Below are positions 51,851 to 60,881 of a stretch of 64,000 bases of DNA, in pieces. The position numbers were made by a program, and so were the translations under genes. Positions within the stretch are counted from its first letter, which is position 1, and each line of letters opens with the position of its first letter. This DNA comes from Rhodospirillales bacterium 70-18. Its GTDB lineage: Bacteria > Pseudomonadota > Alphaproteobacteria > Acetobacterales > Acetobacteraceae. The notes below the pieces were generated by a model. That model saw only the letters and a list, made by a program, of their open reading frames with translations. It was not told where the DNA came from and did not search any database. The stretch spans positions 19,081 to 83,080 of the forward strand of contig MKWE01000025.1 of the NCBI GenBank assembly GCA_001899585.1, read 5' to 3'.

Positions 51851-52578
51851 CACCGACCTCCCGCGACCAGGCCATAGCGCTGCATGCGCACGGCAATGAA
51901 CCGGTCGGACACCCCGAAGTCGCCGGCAACTGCGGCGACGATCCCCGCCATGGCCTCCGGCGCATTGTCCCGCGCCAGCACCGGGCTGGCCGGACGCCCC
52001 AGATGCGGCGCCCGCGCCAGGCGCATCCGCTCGGAGCGCGCCAGCGCCAGCAGTCGCGTATGCAGCGGCACCGGTGGCACCAGCAACGCGCCCATGAACT
52101 CGTTCGCCCGCCGCTCCGACGCATTGGTCGACCGCACCAGGGAATCGGGCGCCGCGGTCACCGACCGATAGCGGCGGTCCGCCCGCCCCAGCGCCGGCGG
52201 CACATCGAACACGATATGACCCAGCTCATGGGCGATGGTACTCAGGGCGATGTCCGGCCGATGCGCCACCATCTCGTGGTTGACCGAGACGTAAGCCACA
52301 CCGGGTGCATCCGGGTCGGTCTCACAGGCCCCCAGCACCGGCCGGCCGAGCGTGTCGTGCACCGCATTGGCGAAGTCCCACGCGGTGGCAACCTCCCGGC
52401 CGTTGATGACAAGCTCCGACGTCACGGCGACGATTGCGCCGGCGGCGAGGGCGGCGTCAGCCTGATCACCCAGGATGGCGCGCCGCAACCGTAGCGCCAC
52501 CGCCCAGACCGCCTCGTCCCGCAGCAGACGCGGCGCGCCGGTGGCCGCCACATGAGGGTAGTTCAGGTCGATCGCCAT
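51850..52578 (-). CDS. ImmA/IrrE-family metallo-endopeptidase
   Basis: A 242-residue protein with the zinc-protease motif AHELGHIVFDV (HExxH form) at about residues 130-140, typical of ImmA/IrrE. Such proteases cleave Xre repressors to induce integrative elements after DNA damage. GGAGG precedes the ATG at 52578, about six bases upstream. A LexA-type box lies 43-57 bp upstream of the start. It is the first gene of the minus-strand operon immA-like, Xre, hypothetical, small hypothetical. Confidence 0.85.
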   Translation of the reverse strand: MAIDLNYPHVAATGAPRLLRDEAVWAVALRLRRAILGDQADAALAAGAIVAVTSELVINGREVATAWDFANAVHDTLGRPVLGACETDPDAPGVAYVSVNHEMVAHRPDIALSTIAHELGHIVFDVPPALGRADRRYRSVTAAPDSLVRSTNASERRANEFMGALLVPPVPLHTRLLALARSERMRLARAPHLGRPASPVLARDNAPEAMAGIVAAVAGDFGVSDRFIAVRMQRYGLVAGGR

Positions 52579-52620
52579 GCCGTTGCCTCCGTTTCGGTTG
52601 CGTGATCCGTTGATGCGCAT

Positions 52621-52635
52621 GTTCTTCTTATGTTC
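52621..52635. promoter_or_regulatory. LexA (SOS) box upstream of the ImmA-like gene
   Basis: GTTC-TTCTTAT-GTTC is an exact GTTC-N7-GTTC alphaproteobacterial LexA operator. It lies 43-57 bp upstream of the ImmA-like start, within the likely promoter, so SOS would raise protease production. Confidence 0.7.
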
Positions 52636-52857
52636 GCTCTGGGCGAGAGTCCAGTAGGGAATAAATCCCAGCCGCATTTTTCCTGGCGACGGCGCTGTAC
52701 GGCACGGTCTGGCGGACTAAGCCATTGATATCACCTGCCGGAATTAATGGCGCCGGAGGCATTTGCGCCGGTCCGCGCCGTTTGCGCCTGAATTCCGGCT
52801 GCGTCGCCGTGCTCACGTCCGCTCATCACGCAGCAGACGCAGGAGCAGGACACAACC

Positions 52858-53442
52858 ATGGTGGCACAACAGGATTGCGCGGACATCCCGGCGCCGATCT
52901 GGGACCAGGAGGTGCTGCGCATCGCGCTCCGCACCGCGGCGCATGTCGCCGGCAAGGGTGCGCGCCGGCTCGGGCTCTCCCGCGCCGATCGGGAGGATCT
53001 GCGTCAGGATATCCTGGTGGTGCTGATTCAGCGCAGCCGGCGTTATGACCCGGACCGCAGTGCCTGGTCGACCTTCGCGGCGCTGATTGCACGTCACGTG
53101 GTCGCTGATCGGGCGCAGGCAGAACGTCAGTCCGACGCGCCGGTCTTCGTGCCGCTCGAGGTGGATGACTTTCCGGTCGGCTGCTCGATCACCTGCCAGG
53201 GAGCCGACGACCCTACCCTGTCGCTCGACCTGCAACGGGTCGCCGAGGAGTTGCCGCAGGCGCCACGGAGCATCCTGCGGCTGCTGAGCGCCGCCGGTGA
53301 CGTGGCAGATGCGCAGCGCGCCAGCTGCCAGCCCTGCGCCAGCTTCTACCGCTCCCTCGCCGATCTCCGGCTCTGGCTGCGGGCCAGCGGGATGCGCCCG
53401 CCGGGTCGCATGCCGGATCGCCGGATGCGCGCGACCCCCTGA
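52858..53442 (+). CDS. sigma-factor-like protein (ECF region-2 type)
   Basis: A 194-residue protein. Residues near 40-85 (RLGLSRADREDLRQDILVVLIQ, then YDPDRSAWSTFAALIARHVV) match sigma region 2, which binds the -10 and core polymerase. The C-terminal half is less clearly a region 4 (EELPQAPRSILRLL, SFYRSLADLRLWL). AGGAGCAGG lies about 10 bases upstream of the ATG. As the first gene of the rightward early operon it may direct RNA polymerase to phage promoters, or be a remnant reused as a regulator. Confidence 0.75.
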   Translation: MVAQQDCADIPAPIWDQEVLRIALRTAAHVAGKGARRLGLSRADREDLRQDILVVLIQRSRRYDPDRSAWSTFAALIARHVVADRAQAERQSDAPVFVPLEVDDFPVGCSITCQGADDPTLSLDLQRVAEELPQAPRSILRLLSAAGDVADAQRASCQPCASFYRSLADLRLWLRASGMRPPGRMPDRRMRATP

Positions 53443-53508
53443 GAAAAAACCGTGTGCCGATCCGTAGATAGCAAATGCCGAACCATGTGTGCCAGGGAGA
53501 GCCGACCA

Positions 53509-53898
53509 ATGCGCGTTGAGCGCCTGACGATCAAACCGCTGATCTCGCCTCAGATGTCGAGTTCCGGTTCGGGGGTGCCCCCCGTCCTGAGCGAGACTGA
53601 ATTCTGCGACCGCCTCGCCGATGCCGTTCCGAACGAAGCCATCACCTATCACGTCGGCATGCTGGCCCGTGATCGCTACTGGCCGCTCTCCAAACTGCCG
53701 GAGGACCAACGCGTCGCGCTGGGCGCGATCGCCAACCGGGCCCTGAAGCTCGCCGAGGCCGGGCGGGTGCATCTCGTGCAGCGCCGCATCGCCGAGGAGC
53801 GCTTCGTCTATCTCGCGATCGTCCGCCCGCAACCGCGGCGGGCCCTGCGCGCGATGCTCGTCAAGCCGGTGCGTCCCATGCTGGCGGAGGCGGCGTGA
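53509..53898 (+). CDS. hypothetical phage protein
   Basis: A 129-residue protein with a central helical block (SETEFCDRLADAVPNEAITYHVGMLARD) and basic C terminus (RPQPRRALRAML). No characterised domain was recognised. AGGGAGAG precedes the ATG at 53509; the frame also opens at 53452. Next gene starts by TGATG overlap. Position between the sigma-like and recombination genes suggests an early regulatory or DNA-metabolism role. Confidence 0.65.
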   Translation: MRVERLTIKPLISPQMSSSGSGVPPVLSETEFCDRLADAVPNEAITYHVGMLARDRYWPLSKLPEDQRVALGAIANRALKLAEAGRVHLVQRRIAEERFVYLAIVRPQPRRALRAMLVKPVRPMLAEAA

Positions 53899-54395
53899 TG
53901 AGCACCGCCCCCTCCAATCGTCCCCGGCTGGACGCCGTCCAACACCTGCCGGTTGCCGACCTGCTGGCGATGCCCGCCGAGCACCTCGTCTTGCTGCAGG
54001 ACGATGCCACCACCGCCCTGGAGGCGGCCAAGCGGACCAAGGACTGGCTCGATGGCATCATCGCCGTCCGCTATGGCCAGCGCGCCATCGCCTTGCGGGC
54101 CGAGCAGCGTAAGGACACCGGCACCGTGCGCTTCTCCGACGGCCTGGTGACCGTCGTCGCCGACCTGCCCAAGCGGGTGGAATGGGAGCAGCAGCACCTG
54201 GCCGCGGTGGTCGCGCGCATCCGCGCCGGCGGCGATGACCCGGCAGAGTATGTCGAGGTGACCTACAAGGTCGCGGAGCGGTCCTACACCGCCTGGCCCG
54301 ACCACATCCGCCAGGTGTTCGCCGCCGCCCGCACCGTCCGGCCCGGCAAGCCAAGCTTCAAGCTGTCGCTGAACCCGGCCGCGGAGGGCGTGTGA
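53898..54395 (+). CDS. hypothetical phage early protein
   Basis: A 165-residue protein rich in charged helices: HLVLLQDDATTALEAAKRTKDWLDG, then PKRVEWEQQHLAAVVARIRAGG. No named domain is certain. ATG at 53898 overlaps the preceding stop (A of TGA), and its own stop overlaps the next start (TGATG). Proteins of this size often precede the RecA-like annealase ATPase in phage clusters, so an accessory recombination role is possible. Confidence 0.6.
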   Translation: MSTAPSNRPRLDAVQHLPVADLLAMPAEHLVLLQDDATTALEAAKRTKDWLDGIIAVRYGQRAIALRAEQRKDTGTVRFSDGLVTVVADLPKRVEWEQQHLAAVVARIRAGGDDPAEYVEVTYKVAERSYTAWPDHIRQVFAAARTVRPGKPSFKLSLNPAAEGV

Positions 54396-55240
54396 TGGCC
54401 CTGTGCATCGTCACCGCCGACGAGCGGCTGTCCCACGCCGCCAACAAGACCACCGTCGCCCTGTTCGGCGCCAGTGGGGTCGGCAAGACCTTGCTGCTCA
54501 AGACATTGCCGCCCGCCGAGACGGTCTGCATCGACCTCGAGGCGGGGCTCAAGTCGGTGCAGGACTGGCCGGGCGACAGCATCCCGGTCCGCACCTTCGC
54601 CGACGCGATCGACCTGGCCTGCCTCGTTGGCGGGGTGAACCCCGCCGCCGATCCGGCTGGGTTCTTCTCCGAGGGGCACTACCAGCATCTCTGCCAGAGC
54701 TACCCGGACCTCGCCCGGATGGTCGCCGGCAAGTCGATCGTCTTCCTGGACAGCATCACCGATCTCACCCGGCAGGCCATGGCCTGGGCCAAGACCCGGC
54801 CGGAGGCTTTCAGCGACAAGACCGGCAAGCCGGACATCCGCGGCGCCTACGGGCTGATGGCCCGCGAGGTGATCGGGCTGCTGAAGCACCTGCAGCACGC
54901 CCCCGGCAAGACGACGATCATGGTCGGCATCCTGGAGCGGGTCACCGACGAGTTCGGCCGCGTCACCTGGGAGCCGCAGATGGAAGGCGGCAAGGCCGGC
55001 CGGGAGTTGCCGGGCATCGTCGACCAGGTGGTGTCGATGGCGCTGTTCAGCCCCGACGGCGAGATCTGGCGGCATGACCCCGACCACGGCGCCGAGCGGC
55101 GCCTGGCGTGCCGCGCCGCCAATCCCTTCGGCCTGCCGGCCAAGGACCGCTCGGGTCGTCTCGATGAGACCGAGCCACCGGACCTCGGCGCCCTGCTCCG
55201 CAAGATCAACACCACCCCCACAAGCAGCCACCAGGGATGA
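54395..55240 (+). CDS. phage RecA-like ATP-binding protein (Sak4-type)
   Basis: A 281-residue ATPase with Walker A GASGVGKT near residues 25-32 and a Walker B-like SIVFLDSITDL. The ETVCIDLEAGLKS and EPQMEGGKAGRELPGIVDQVVSM blocks fit the phage nucleotide-binding (Sak4/AAA_24) group, which supports single-strand annealing in phage recombination. It is followed by an SSB-like gene with ATGA overlap, a typical pairing. ATG at 54395 starts on the previous stop. Confidence 0.82.
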   Translation: MALCIVTADERLSHAANKTTVALFGASGVGKTLLLKTLPPAETVCIDLEAGLKSVQDWPGDSIPVRTFADAIDLACLVGGVNPAADPAGFFSEGHYQHLCQSYPDLARMVAGKSIVFLDSITDLTRQAMAWAKTRPEAFSDKTGKPDIRGAYGLMAREVIGLLKHLQHAPGKTTIMVGILERVTDEFGRVTWEPQMEGGKAGRELPGIVDQVVSMALFSPDGEIWRHDPDHGAERRLACRAANPFGLPAKDRSGRLDETEPPDLGALLRKINTTPTSSHQG

Positions 55241-56022
55241 TGAACATGACCTACGATATGAACGACGCCGAATTGCCACGCGGCTCCGACCTGATTCCGG
55301 ATGGCAGCTTCGCCAAGGTGACCATGACGCTGCGCCCGGGCGGCGTCGACGGCGAGGGCGATGCCGATCGCGGCCTGCTCAAGGCCGCCAAGACGCCCGG
55401 CAGCGACGTGCGGATGCTGGACTGCGAGTTTACCGTGTCGGGCGGCCCGCATGTGCGGCGCAAGTTCTGGCAGATGTTCACCGTCGCCGGCGGCAAGGTG
55501 GATGAGAACGGCGTCTCGATCGGCTGGAAGATCACCAAAGGCACGCTGCGGGCGATGATCGACAGTGCCCTGGGACTCGATCCGCAGGACATGAGCGAGG
55601 CGGCACGCGGCAAGCGGGTGCTGCGCGGGCTCGCCGACTTCAACGGCATCACCTTCGCGGCCAAGATCAAGGTCGAGCCGGCGAGCGACCCGCGCTACGG
55701 CGACAGCAACCGGCTGGAGCGGGTGGTGCTGCCGAACGAGCCGGAGTGGCAGCGGATCATGGCCGGGGAGGCGGTGCCGGCGCAGCCGAGCCGGGCCACC
55801 GCCCGTGCCGCGCAGCCGGCATTCCCCGCCGCGAACACCACGCCGGCCTGGGGTGGTAACAGCCGCCCGATGAGTCCGGCGGCACCGGCGCCCGCCTGGG
55901 GGCAGCCGGCACCAGCGGCAGCTTCGGCCGGCGCGCTATCGATGCATCCCCAGCCTGCCCAGCCTGCCCAGCCGGCGTCAGCCGCGGCCCCGATGGGTGG
56001 TCCGTCTTGGTTGAACGGCTGA
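55237..56022 (+). CDS. SSB-like phage protein (DUF669 type)
   Basis: A 261-residue protein. The first 165 residues (SFAKVTMTLRPGG, VRMLDCEFTVSGGPHVRRKFWQMFTV) match the DUF669-type fold that acts as an ssDNA-binding partner in phage recombination, and the C-terminal 95 residues are a Pro/Ala-rich disordered tail ending in PSWLNG. An acidic-tip motif for protein partners, as in SSB, is absent. Start choice among ATGs at 55237, 55240 and 55246 is uncertain. Confidence 0.75.
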   Translation: MMNMTYDMNDAELPRGSDLIPDGSFAKVTMTLRPGGVDGEGDADRGLLKAAKTPGSDVRMLDCEFTVSGGPHVRRKFWQMFTVAGGKVDENGVSIGWKITKGTLRAMIDSALGLDPQDMSEAARGKRVLRGLADFNGITFAAKIKVEPASDPRYGDSNRLERVVLPNEPEWQRIMAGEAVPAQPSRATARAAQPAFPAANTTPAWGGNSRPMSPAAPAPAWGQPAPAAASAGALSMHPQPAQPAQPASAAAPMGGPSWLNG

Positions 56023-56037
56023 GCCGATGCGGCACCG

Positions 56038-56490
56038 ATGCCATCCAAACGCTGGAAGGGTCGGCGCGGCCGGGCGGACGGACGCCAGCACGTGGCCGCC
56101 ACCCGCCCGCCCTGTCCCGCCAACGCGATCCGCTGGCTCTGTGCCCTGTGCGGCCGCGAGGCGCCCGGGTTCGGCGTCATGCTGGACGGCCCGTGGTCGG
56201 CTCATCACAGCGCCGGCTTCTGCTCGATGGCCTGCATGGACGCCGGCGCGGATCGCGTCGATCGGAGGAGCGGCGTGATCGACAAATCCCGCATGGAGAG
56301 CCAGGCGATCAAGGACGCTCGGCGGTTCTTCGCCGAGGTGCTGACCGAGATGGGGCTGCTGGCGCCATTCCATGACCGCACGCCGGCGGAGATCGACCGG
56401 ATCATCGAGGCCTGTGTTGACGGCTTCCAGGACTCGATGCGCCGCCAGGCCGCCGCGCAGGATCCCTTCGACGACCCTCCGCCATTTTGA
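56038..56490 (+). CDS. zinc-finger-like hypothetical phage protein (DUF6511-like)
   Basis: A 150-residue protein. CALCGREAPGFG, then SAGFCSMACMDAG, give two Cys pairs that could bind zinc; the C-terminal half (RFFAEVLTEMGLLAPFHDRTPAEIDR) is helical. The pairing matches a family seen in alphaproteobacterial phages. It ends 10 bp before the nuclease-like gene. The first 30 residues are basic and low complexity, so the true start may be internal. DNA binding is possible. Confidence 0.6.
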   Translation: MPSKRWKGRRGRADGRQHVAATRPPCPANAIRWLCALCGREAPGFGVMLDGPWSAHHSAGFCSMACMDAGADRVDRRSGVIDKSRMESQAIKDARRFFAEVLTEMGLLAPFHDRTPAEIDRIIEACVDGFQDSMRRQAAAQDPFDDPPPF

Positions 56491-56500
56491 GAGGCAATTC

Positions 56501-56935
56501 GTGTTCCTCGATCTGAACCACCAATCCGGCTTCGTCTACGGCCGCGGCGCAACACCGGCGGTCGGCAGCGACGTCACGGCCAGGATCAACGCCCATGTCG
56601 ATGCAGCCCTGGTCGATCGCAACCGCCGGCAGCGTCCGCGCGATTATCTCGGCGGCAGCCGGGTCGGCGAGGAGTGCGCGCGCAAGCTGGTTTTCGAGGT
56701 AGCGCATACGCCGAAAGACCCAGGCCGGGACTTTGACGGTCGTATCCTGCGCATCTTCGCCGCCGGGCATCAGTTCGAGGAGATGTCGATCGGCTGGCTG
56801 CGCGCCGCCGGCTTTGACCTGCGCGATCGCGGGGCCGATGGGCGGAGCACCTTTGTCCGCCAATGCGAGGTCGGCGATCGGACGCGCGGCGGCGTCGTCA
56901 AGGATTACTGCATCGATCTCGGGGGTGCCGCATGA
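56501..56935 (+). pseudogene. truncated phage nuclease (YqaJ/PD-(D/E)XK-like), N-terminal part
   Basis: A 144-residue product starting at GTG 56501 with GAGG ten bases upstream. LGGSRVGEECARKLVFEVAHT and FDGRILRIFAAGHQFEE resemble the N-terminal half of phage Cas4/YqaJ-type nucleases, where a catalytic D/E-x-K core should follow. Here the frame ends after FDLRDRGADGRSTFVRQ with no D...ExK segment, and the next frames do not restore it. Stop overlaps the helicase start (ATGA). Probably a decayed gene, or a short regulator keeping only the DNA-binding part. Confidence 0.55.
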
Positions 56936-58254
56936 CCGACATCACACCGTCCGATACCCAGTTCAAGGCGATCGCCGCGATCAAGGAGTGGTTCCAGCAC
57001 GACACCGAGACACAGCAGGTCTTCCGGCTGTTTGGGTACGCGGGTACCGGAAAGTCGACAGTGCTGAAGTTCACCCTCGAGGAGATGGGCCTCGAGGATC
57101 ATCGCAGCGGCGATGACACCGGTGGCTGCGTCCCGGGCGTCGTAACCGCCACCTTCACCGGCAAGGCCTCTCTGGTGCTGCGGCGCAAGGGCACCCCAGC
57201 GCGCACCATCCACAGTCTGATCTACAGCGTCATCGAGGCCACCGAGGAGGAGGTGGAGGCCGCCGAGCAGAAGATCGATCAGGCCATCGCCGACGCCCAC
57301 CGGCTCTCCGGCTTCGAACGCACCACCGCCATGGCAACCATCGAGGCCATGCGCCAGGCGGTCTCGCAGATGAAGCGTCCGCGCTTTGCCGTGAACCCGA
57401 AGAGCGACGCGGCGCACGCCAGGCTGATCGTGCTCGATGAGGTCTCCATGGTCGGCGAGGAGATGGCCCGCGACCTGATGAGTTTCGGGAAGCCCATTCT
57501 CGTGCTCGGCGACCCCGGCCAGTTGCCGCCGATCGAAGAGGCCGGCGCCTTCACCAAGGATGCGCCCGATATCATGCTGACCGAGATCCATCGCCAGGCG
57601 GCCGAGAGCGCGATCATCCGGCTGGCCACCATGGCGCGGCAGGGCCAGCCGATCGCATTCGGCCAGTATGACCGGCATGTAGCGAAGATGCGCAAGATGG
57701 ACGTGACGCCGGAGCAGGCGCTGCGCGGCGGGCAGGTGATCTGCGGCCTCAACGCCACCCGGCTGCAGCTGAACAACGCCATGCGCCGTGCCGCCGGGTT
57801 CGGTGGCAGTTACCTGCCAACCGGGGCTGGCGAGAAGATCATCTGTCTGAAGAACCAGAACGACCTTGGCCTGATCAACGGCATGTTCATCACCCTCGAC
57901 GACATCGTCGACGAGGGCAGCCAATATTTCTCGGCGGCCGTGACGGACGAGGACGGCAATCGCATCGGCCCGCCACAGCAGGATGGCAGCCGCGGTCGGC
58001 TTCGCATCTACAAGGGGCATTTCGAGGACCACGTCGCCTTCGACCGGCACCGGCATGATCGCGACTGGAAGACGAAGCGCATGCTGACCGAGGCGACCTT
58101 CGGCTGGGCGATTACCGGTCACAAGAGCCAGGGCAGCCAGTGGGAGAACGTCGTCGTCTGGGATGACGGCCTCGGGCGCACCGAACAGGACCGGCGACGG
58201 TGGCTCTACACGGTCATCACCCGGGCCGAACAAGGGCTGGTGATCCTGGCATGA
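56932..58254 (+). CDS. SF1 DNA helicase (RecD/Dda-like, phage)
   Basis: A 440-residue helicase with motif I GYAGTGKST near residues 37-45, VTATFTGKASLVLRRKG, motif II LIVLDEVSMVGEE, motif III ILVLGDPGQLPPI, and late motifs GWAITGHKSQGSQW and RWLYTVITRAEQGLV. This is the RecD/Dda-type superfamily 1B set. Start ATG at 56932 overlaps the truncated nuclease stop. It should unwind or remodel phage DNA during replication or recombination. Confidence 0.88.
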   Translation: MTDITPSDTQFKAIAAIKEWFQHDTETQQVFRLFGYAGTGKSTVLKFTLEEMGLEDHRSGDDTGGCVPGVVTATFTGKASLVLRRKGTPARTIHSLIYSVIEATEEEVEAAEQKIDQAIADAHRLSGFERTTAMATIEAMRQAVSQMKRPRFAVNPKSDAAHARLIVLDEVSMVGEEMARDLMSFGKPILVLGDPGQLPPIEEAGAFTKDAPDIMLTEIHRQAAESAIIRLATMARQGQPIAFGQYDRHVAKMRKMDVTPEQALRGGQVICGLNATRLQLNNAMRRAAGFGGSYLPTGAGEKIICLKNQNDLGLINGMFITLDDIVDEGSQYFSAAVTDEDGNRIGPPQQDGSRGRLRIYKGHFEDHVAFDRHRHDRDWKTKRMLTEATFGWAITGHKSQGSQWENVVVWDDGLGRTEQDRRRWLYTVITRAEQGLVILA

Positions 58255-60881
58255 ACGCAGCAACCCCCATCGACACAGCCCCGTCCGGAGCAGCGCCGTG
58301 CATGGTGACCGACAACATGCCGTTCGGCATCGACCTCAACCACGCGACCGACCAGCTTCAGCGCTGGGACCTCGATGAGATCCGGCGCCGGCTGGCTGAC
58401 ACGGCGCGCGACTGGCTGCCGGCTCTGTTCCCGGCGGCGCGGAAATCATCGGACGGCAAGACGCTGCGCTGCGCCGATCTGTCAGGCCGGGCACCGCGGG
58501 CCGACGGCTCTTGCGTGATCCATCTCGATGGGCGGTTTGCTGGGTGGGGGTTCGACCACGCCACCGGCGAGAGCGCGGGGCCGATCGACATGGTCTACCG
58601 CGCGACCGGCCTCACCGAGACTAGGCTGTTCGCCGAGGCCGCCCGTCTCGCCCGCCTGGACATGCCGGCGCCCGACACACCGCCCCAGCAAGCACGCCCC
58701 GACCACAGCCGCGAGATCGCACGCATCCTGGAAGCCTGCCAGCCACTCGCAGCCACCGCGGCAGAGACCTATCTGCGCGGCCGCGGCCTCGACCTACCCG
58801 ACAGCCCCGACCTGCTGTTCCACCCGGATCTTGCGGACTTCGAGAGCAAGCGCGGCTGGTGCGGCGTGGTGAGTATCGTGCGCGACGGCGCCGGCGAGCG
58901 GACGGGTGGCATTCATCGCAGCTACCTGCTCGATGACGGATCGGCGAAGGCTCCGCCGGGCAAGAAGATGCTCGGGCCGGTGGCCGGCGGCAGCGTCAGG
59001 CTGACCCCACTCCCCGAAGATGGCCGCATCGGTGTGGCGGAAGGCATCGAGACCGCGCTCTCGGCGATGCGCATCTTTGGTGTGCCAACCATGGCAGCAC
59101 TGTCGGCTGATGGCCTGCGGCGCTGGCAATGGCCGGCCGGGACCACGCACGTCACCATCTTCGCCGATGCCGGTGATGCCGGTATCCAGGCCGCAGCCAC
59201 GCTGGCCGACCGGCTCAATGTTGTCGGCATCGCGTCATCCATCCAATCCCCCTTACACGGCGACGACTTCAACGACGACCTGCAGCATGGCGCATCGGCG
59301 GCGGACTACATCGTCGAAGCCGCCGCAGATGGCGCGGCCGTCGAATCTGCCCGCCCTGCCGCTGCCTTGCCGGGGACAGCCGAGGAGTTGATTGCCGCGG
59401 CGGCCACACTCACCAACCCACCGGACATGGCGCCGCTCTCGGCGCTCCTGGGGCAGTTGGTCACGCTGCGGCTCGAACCGCTGCCGGAGCGCCAGGTGCT
59501 CGCCGCCATCAAGACCGCCACCGGCATCGCCGTTTCCATCCTGGAGAAGCAGGTCACCGAGCTGCGGCGGCGGCTCAACGCCACCGGCGACGTGACCCGG
59601 GCACCAATGCGGCCCCGCTGGTCAGCACTGCTGCGCATGGACATCAACGGCACGCCCGAACGCAACGAAGCCAACGTGATCACCGCATTGTCGTTCGATC
59701 CGGCGTTTGCCGGCGCGTTGGCATTCGACGAATTGGCGCAGGAGATCATCGCCACCCGACCGCTGCCCTGGGGCGGCCCCGAGATCAGCCCCCCTCGGCC
59801 GTGGGGGGATGCCGATGACGTGCGCTGCGCCGAGTGGCTGCAACGCCACGAGATCAACGTCCCGCCGGTGGTGGTGAGCCGCAGTGTCGTCGCGGTCGCC
59901 CGCAACATCCGCATCCACCCGGTGCGGGACTACCTGACCGGCCTGGCGTGGGACGGCACGCCGCGACTGGACGCCTGGACCGTGACCTATCTCGGCGCCG
60001 AGGATACCAAGCTGCACCGCGCCATGGGCGCGATGTGGATGATCTCGGCAGTCGCCCGGATCATGCGTCCGGGCGTCAAGGCCGATCACATGCTGATCCT
60101 GGAGGGGCCACAGGGGATCAGGAAGTCGACCGCGCTCAAGGTGCTCGCATCGGACGCCTGGTTCACAGATGAGTTGGCCGAGCTTGGATCGAAGGACGCG
60201 GCGCAACAGATGCGCGGCGTGTGGATCATCGAGATGGCCGAGCTCGACGCCATCGGGCGGGCTGAGGTGTCCAGGATCAAGGCATTCCTCACCCGCACCA
60301 CCGACCGCTACCGGCCGCCATACGAGCGCTACCTGGTCACGGTGCCGCGGCAATGCGTGTTCGCCGGCAGCGTGAACCCCGACACCTATCTGCGCGATGA
60401 GACCGGCAATCGCCGCTTCTGGCCGGTCCGCTGTGGCGAGATCGACCTCGATAGCCTGCGCCGGGATCGTGACCAACTCTGGGCCGAGGCGGTCGTCCGG
60501 TTCAATGCGGGAGCGACCTGGTGGCTGGAAGATCGGGATTTGGTCGGCCATGCCGCCGCCGCACAGGAAGCGCGCGTTCAGACCGACGCCTGGGACAGCC
60601 TGATCGAGCGCTGGCTGGTCTCCGAAAAGCGGCGCGTGAATGTCGGCTTCGGTCCCTACGAGGACTGGCGCGACGAATACGTGCCGCGATCGCGGCCGCT
60701 CAAGGACGTGTCGGTCGGTGAGGTCTTGGAGCAGGCACTCGGCATCGAGCCGGCGAAATGGACAAAGGGCGACCAGATGCGGGTCGGCACCTTCCTCAAG
60801 GCAAAGAAATGGGTGCGCTATCGCACCACTGGCAGACCGCGTGAATGGCGCTACGAGGCGCCGGCAGAAGTGCTGCTGTGA
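58251..60881 (+). CDS. TOPRIM primase / VapE-family helicase fusion
   Basis: An 876-residue phage replication protein. The N-terminal third includes a Cys-poor primase-like region and a TOPRIM domain (GRIGVAEGIETALSAM, then FADAGDAGIQAA). The C-terminal half is the virulence-associated-E/VapE ATPase: DYLTGLAWDGTPRLDAW, MLILEGPQGIRKSTALK, and RFWPVRCGEIDLD. The P-loop reads GPQGIRKST, with Arg replacing the usual Gly before Lys. Start ATG at 58251 overlaps the helicase stop (ATGA). Last replication gene before the gene-free GTCCCAC stretch. Confidence 0.88.
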   Translation: MNAATPIDTAPSGAAPCMVTDNMPFGIDLNHATDQLQRWDLDEIRRRLADTARDWLPALFPAARKSSDGKTLRCADLSGRAPRADGSCVIHLDGRFAGWGFDHATGESAGPIDMVYRATGLTETRLFAEAARLARLDMPAPDTPPQQARPDHSREIARILEACQPLAATAAETYLRGRGLDLPDSPDLLFHPDLADFESKRGWCGVVSIVRDGAGERTGGIHRSYLLDDGSAKAPPGKKMLGPVAGGSVRLTPLPEDGRIGVAEGIETALSAMRIFGVPTMAALSADGLRRWQWPAGTTHVTIFADAGDAGIQAAATLADRLNVVGIASSIQSPLHGDDFNDDLQHGASAADYIVEAAADGAAVESARPAAALPGTAEELIAAAATLTNPPDMAPLSALLGQLVTLRLEPLPERQVLAAIKTATGIAVSILEKQVTELRRRLNATGDVTRAPMRPRWSALLRMDINGTPERNEANVITALSFDPAFAGALAFDELAQEIIATRPLPWGGPEISPPRPWGDADDVRCAEWLQRHEINVPPVVVSRSVVAVARNIRIHPVRDYLTGLAWDGTPRLDAWTVTYLGAEDTKLHRAMGAMWMISAVARIMRPGVKADHMLILEGPQGIRKSTALKVLASDAWFTDELAELGSKDAAQQMRGVWIIEMAELDAIGRAEVSRIKAFLTRTTDRYRPPYERYLVTVPRQCVFAGSVNPDTYLRDETGNRRFWPVRCGEIDLDSLRRDRDQLWAEAVVRFNAGATWWLEDRDLVGHAAAAQEARVQTDAWDSLIERWLVSEKRRVNVGFGPYEDWRDEYVPRSRPLKDVSVGEVLEQALGIEPAKWTKGDQMRVGTFLKAKKWVRYRTTGRPREWRYEAPAEVLL

